Assembly (NCBI GenBank): GCA_034509425.1 | Contig: JAVTVJ010000072.1 | Coordinates: 5,608,501 to 5,672,500, forward strand | Reading direction: 5' to 3' | Origin: Eopsaltria australis | Lineage: Eukaryota; Chordata; Aves; Passeriformes; Petroicidae | Length of the DNA stretch: 64,000 nt | The notes under the pieces: model-generated | Databases searched by the model: none | Told to the model about the DNA's origin: nothing | The model's input: the letters and a program-made list of their open reading frames with translations, nothing else | Position numbers and translations under genes: made by a program | In this document: positions 61,626 through 64,000 of the stretch, in pieces | Position numbering within the stretch: position 1 is the first letter of the stretch | Layout of the letters: every line of letters begins with the position of its first letter

Positions 61626-62159
61626 TAAAATGCCCACTCCTGCTGCCCTCTTACTAAAGGTGATCACTGGGGCACCACTCCCCTCCCCCAGGTCAGAGAC
61701 CACTTGTACCAGCTTTTTGTAGAACATGATGCCTGGAGTTCTCTTCCAAGAAGTTATCTTCAGACATAGTCTGTAAAAGTGCAGTATAAATTTAGAAATA
61801 AATGGTTTCGCCTAAGTGTGCCAGGAAAGAGGTTGTCCTGGAGCAAGGGTTTCTGAAATGAGGTTACAGGAGTCACAACCTGACAAAAGGGAGCAGATTG
61901 GCTTGAAAATCTGCTGTCAACTATAAAGCAGTCAGAGATTGTGGTGCAGGTTGCTGTTATGGTGGTTAAGACTGAGGCAGACCTCTCCCATGGTTCAGAG
62001 AAAAAAAAAAAACATGCTCAAACTTAGCCTTTTTACAAAACTGCAGAACCTCTAAGTAGAAGCTGGAATAACAAGAAACTGTTAGAAAAACTGCTAGGTC
62101 ATCTCAAGCAGCAGCAGAACAAAAACCAGGGGTAGCTAAAGAGCAGGAGCTGGTCATAG
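61626..62159. other. Non-coding DNA between CR1 and the minisatellite
   Basis: The first 110 bases are GC-richer (GGGGCACCACTCCCCTCCC) and may be a separate old repeat joined to the CR1 truncation point. An A12 run lies at 62001-62012. No gene is recognised. Confidence 0.45.
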
Positions 62160-62375
62160 CACAAGCTTCATCAATCGCCCGCCTGACACACCCATCAAAC
62201 GCCCTCACATGACTGCCACGTTTCCATCACGTGGCAAGAACACGACAGTCATGCACCCGTCTGGCACTCACTGTGCAATGAGAAGACACCAATCATGTGC
62301 CCATCATATGGCAATCATGTGCCCAACATGTCACAACTGTGTCCATCACACCCCTGGCACGTGGCAATCACACCC
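62160..62375. repeat. Degenerate minisatellite rich in E-box (CANNTG) words
   Basis: The region has imperfect units of about 22 bases. The clearest adjacent pair starts at 62291 and 62313 (AATCATGTGCCCATCAT and AATCATGTGCCCAACAT). Related words lie further out: CCATCACGTGGCAAG, CCATCATATGGCAAT and GGCACGTGGCAATCAC. CANNTG sites are CACGTG at 62228 and 62358, CATGTG at 62294 and 62316, and CATATG at 62305; ACATGT lies at 62326. The block is richer in C and CpG than its flanks. The open frame at 62209-62391 is a by-product of the repeat. Confidence 0.65.
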
Positions 62376-64000
62376 AGCAAATCTGTTGTGACTTCTGCAA
62401 TTGCACTGCTGAGTGGAGCCAACAGCAGCAACATCTGATGCAACAAACACAGTAATGCTTTTGTTTAAGCTGTTGCAAGGTGGGGCAGACAAATGCCAAG
62501 CAAAACAGGTATTATAACACAGAAATTTCTTTTCTTAAAAAATTAATTTCAGTAATATTTGGAGTGAATGGATGAGTAAACAAGGTAGGACACTTCAGAC
62601 ATCTGTCCTGGCTGAAATGTAACTCAATGTTTTCATTAATTACTAAGATGATAAAATTGAGAATGCCCCCTCAGTTATGCATTCCCGTTTAATTTAGATT
62701 CTCTGTTGTGGAAATCATCTTGCATACAGAACTAAACCAGAACAGGGAGAGCAACTGTGTTACAGCTGAGCCCACTGGTGGGTTCTATACAGTGATTTAC
62801 TAAAGCATTTTTATGATAGGGACAGATCTCAATATTCATATACTAGTGAATATACACACAATATCCATTAATAAACAATTTCAGCAGAATTTTTTTTTTA
62901 TAAAGACACAGGGCTTGTTTGTCTAATAACTTTAAGAAGAGAATACACAGAAAGCCCAGCTGGGAGACAGGTAACATTTGTGAGAGAACAGGAGAAATTA
63001 CATTTGGATTGATTTGGCAAATTTTCAGGTACATGAGCTCAATTGGACTCTACAAAATTTCTATGAAGCTAAAGCTCTTGATTTACTCACCACGGTTCCT
63101 AACTGAACAGAGAGAAATTGGTTTCCTTGGCTGTTTTAAGATGTCACTTACTTACAATAGTGACCCTCATTCATTGATGACATAGTTGTAGTCTACCTTA
63201 AATCCAATGATTATCATGTATATGTCTCCTTTTCAGGGGCTGTCATAGCCTAGCTCTGGTACATCAGCCAAATGCTGAATCCTGGCCCAAGAAAATGCAC
63301 ACAGAAATCATGACCAGGTGTCTATAAAAATAAAACAGCTGCTTCAAAGCCATTGCATTTGGTAGAACAAAAATATGCAAGGTGAATTTTTGTATGTGTA
63401 GAAATCAGAAGACATAAGAGAACGTTTTTTTGTTTAACACTGGCCCTGTCCCCCATTGAAACACAAAGGAAAAACCTGGAATGAGAAAAATGAAAAAAAG
63501 TTATTTTCATAATTTACTTATGTAGGAGACTGATGCAAAATGCTGAATCATGTTTTATACATTTTAGACTGCTATCTCTGCCTTGCTTCATAACAGTGTT
63601 TTGGAACAGGTAAGTAGTCACTGCTCTATAAAACCTATTTATGGTACTTCATAAGCACCTGTGTACATCTAATGTAATTTGTAGACTATGTTTGCTGCTT
63701 TTGCATTTTAAATAGCTCTCAGAAAAAAGTTTCTGTTCAATTTGGAGTGCCATGTTTGCTTGATACACGCTGCCTGAGCCAGGTAAAAAGCCACCACAAT
63801 AAGCTAAAAAAGAAATAAAACTACCTTTTCTAGTCTGCCTGCCAACTTCTAGAACTGAATGTGATCAAACTGACAACTGCCCTCATCCACATTTATCCAA
63901 AGTACAGCTTATTAGTGTAGCAGTTATTCTGCACTTTTTTCTCAATGTCTTTTTGCACTTTATCCTGGCCTGAATTTATTCCTTTCCTAAATTGGCCAAG
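62376..64000. other. Unique AT-rich non-coding DNA to the window end
   Basis: No gene or recognised repeat is seen. Open frames on both strands are at most 88 codons and carry no motif. Confidence 0.55.

Noticed and set aside
61542..61727. A 61-codon minus-strand open frame as a possible gene
   Set aside because: Its second half is the conserved end of CR1 ORF2, so it is a retroelement relic.
1..64000. CRISPR arrays, operons or plasmid/phage features
   Set aside because: No regularly spaced direct repeats with unique spacers, no ribosome-binding-site-linked gene clusters, and vertebrate retroelements show the DNA is avian nuclear.

Overview
This window looks like an AT-rich stretch of nuclear DNA from a bird, most likely a songbird (passerine). 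The organism call rests on its repeats. There is one well-preserved CR1 LINE of the CR1-J type and seven shorter CR1 fragments. There are also two solo long terminal repeats (LTRs) of avian endogenous-retrovirus type. One of them is flanked by a perfect 5-bp target-site duplication. The repeat family names come from recollection of avian repeat consensus sequences, not from a search.

I found no convincing host protein-coding gene, rRNA or tRNA, and no CRISPR or prokaryote-like operon structure. Most open frames are 60-100 codons, as expected by chance in AT-rich DNA. The longest, 257 codons, is an antisense artefact of an LTR. The window is therefore a gene desert or the inside of a very large intron; the sequence alone cannot say which.

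Layout: 1-5280 unique AT-rich DNA. 5281-5400 CR1 fragment. 5401-9304 unique DNA with slightly GC-richer patches near 6.6-7.1 kb and 7.2-7.6 kb. 9305-9475 CR1 fragment. 13621-13682 CR1 3' tip. 18650-19719 solo LTR 1. 22762-23652 minus-strand CR1 with a decayed ORF2 C-terminus. 23870-24110 extreme AT block. 28395-28505 and 39731-39789 plus-strand CR1 tips. 45796-45870 minus-strand CR1 tip. 46945-47047 perfect (TTCCC)n array. 50104-50136 strong hairpin. 55787-55875 T/A/T homopolymer cluster. 56000-56400 GC-richer block with a TATA box, a poly(A) signal and a B-box-like motif. 57572-59030 solo LTR 2. 61428-61625 CR1 fragment. 62160-62375 degenerate E-box-rich minisatellite. The rest is unique DNA.

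No genes work together here. What can be read is a record of retroelement insertion: CR1 copies of different ages and truncations, and two related LTRs whose internal proviral parts have been lost. I found no clear undescribed biological system. The observations I rate highest are the unusually long TATA-to-poly(A) span in both LTRs, the E-box minisatellite, the uninterrupted TTCCC array, the 14-bp hairpin, and one coding-like open stretch at 30.7-31.0 kb.
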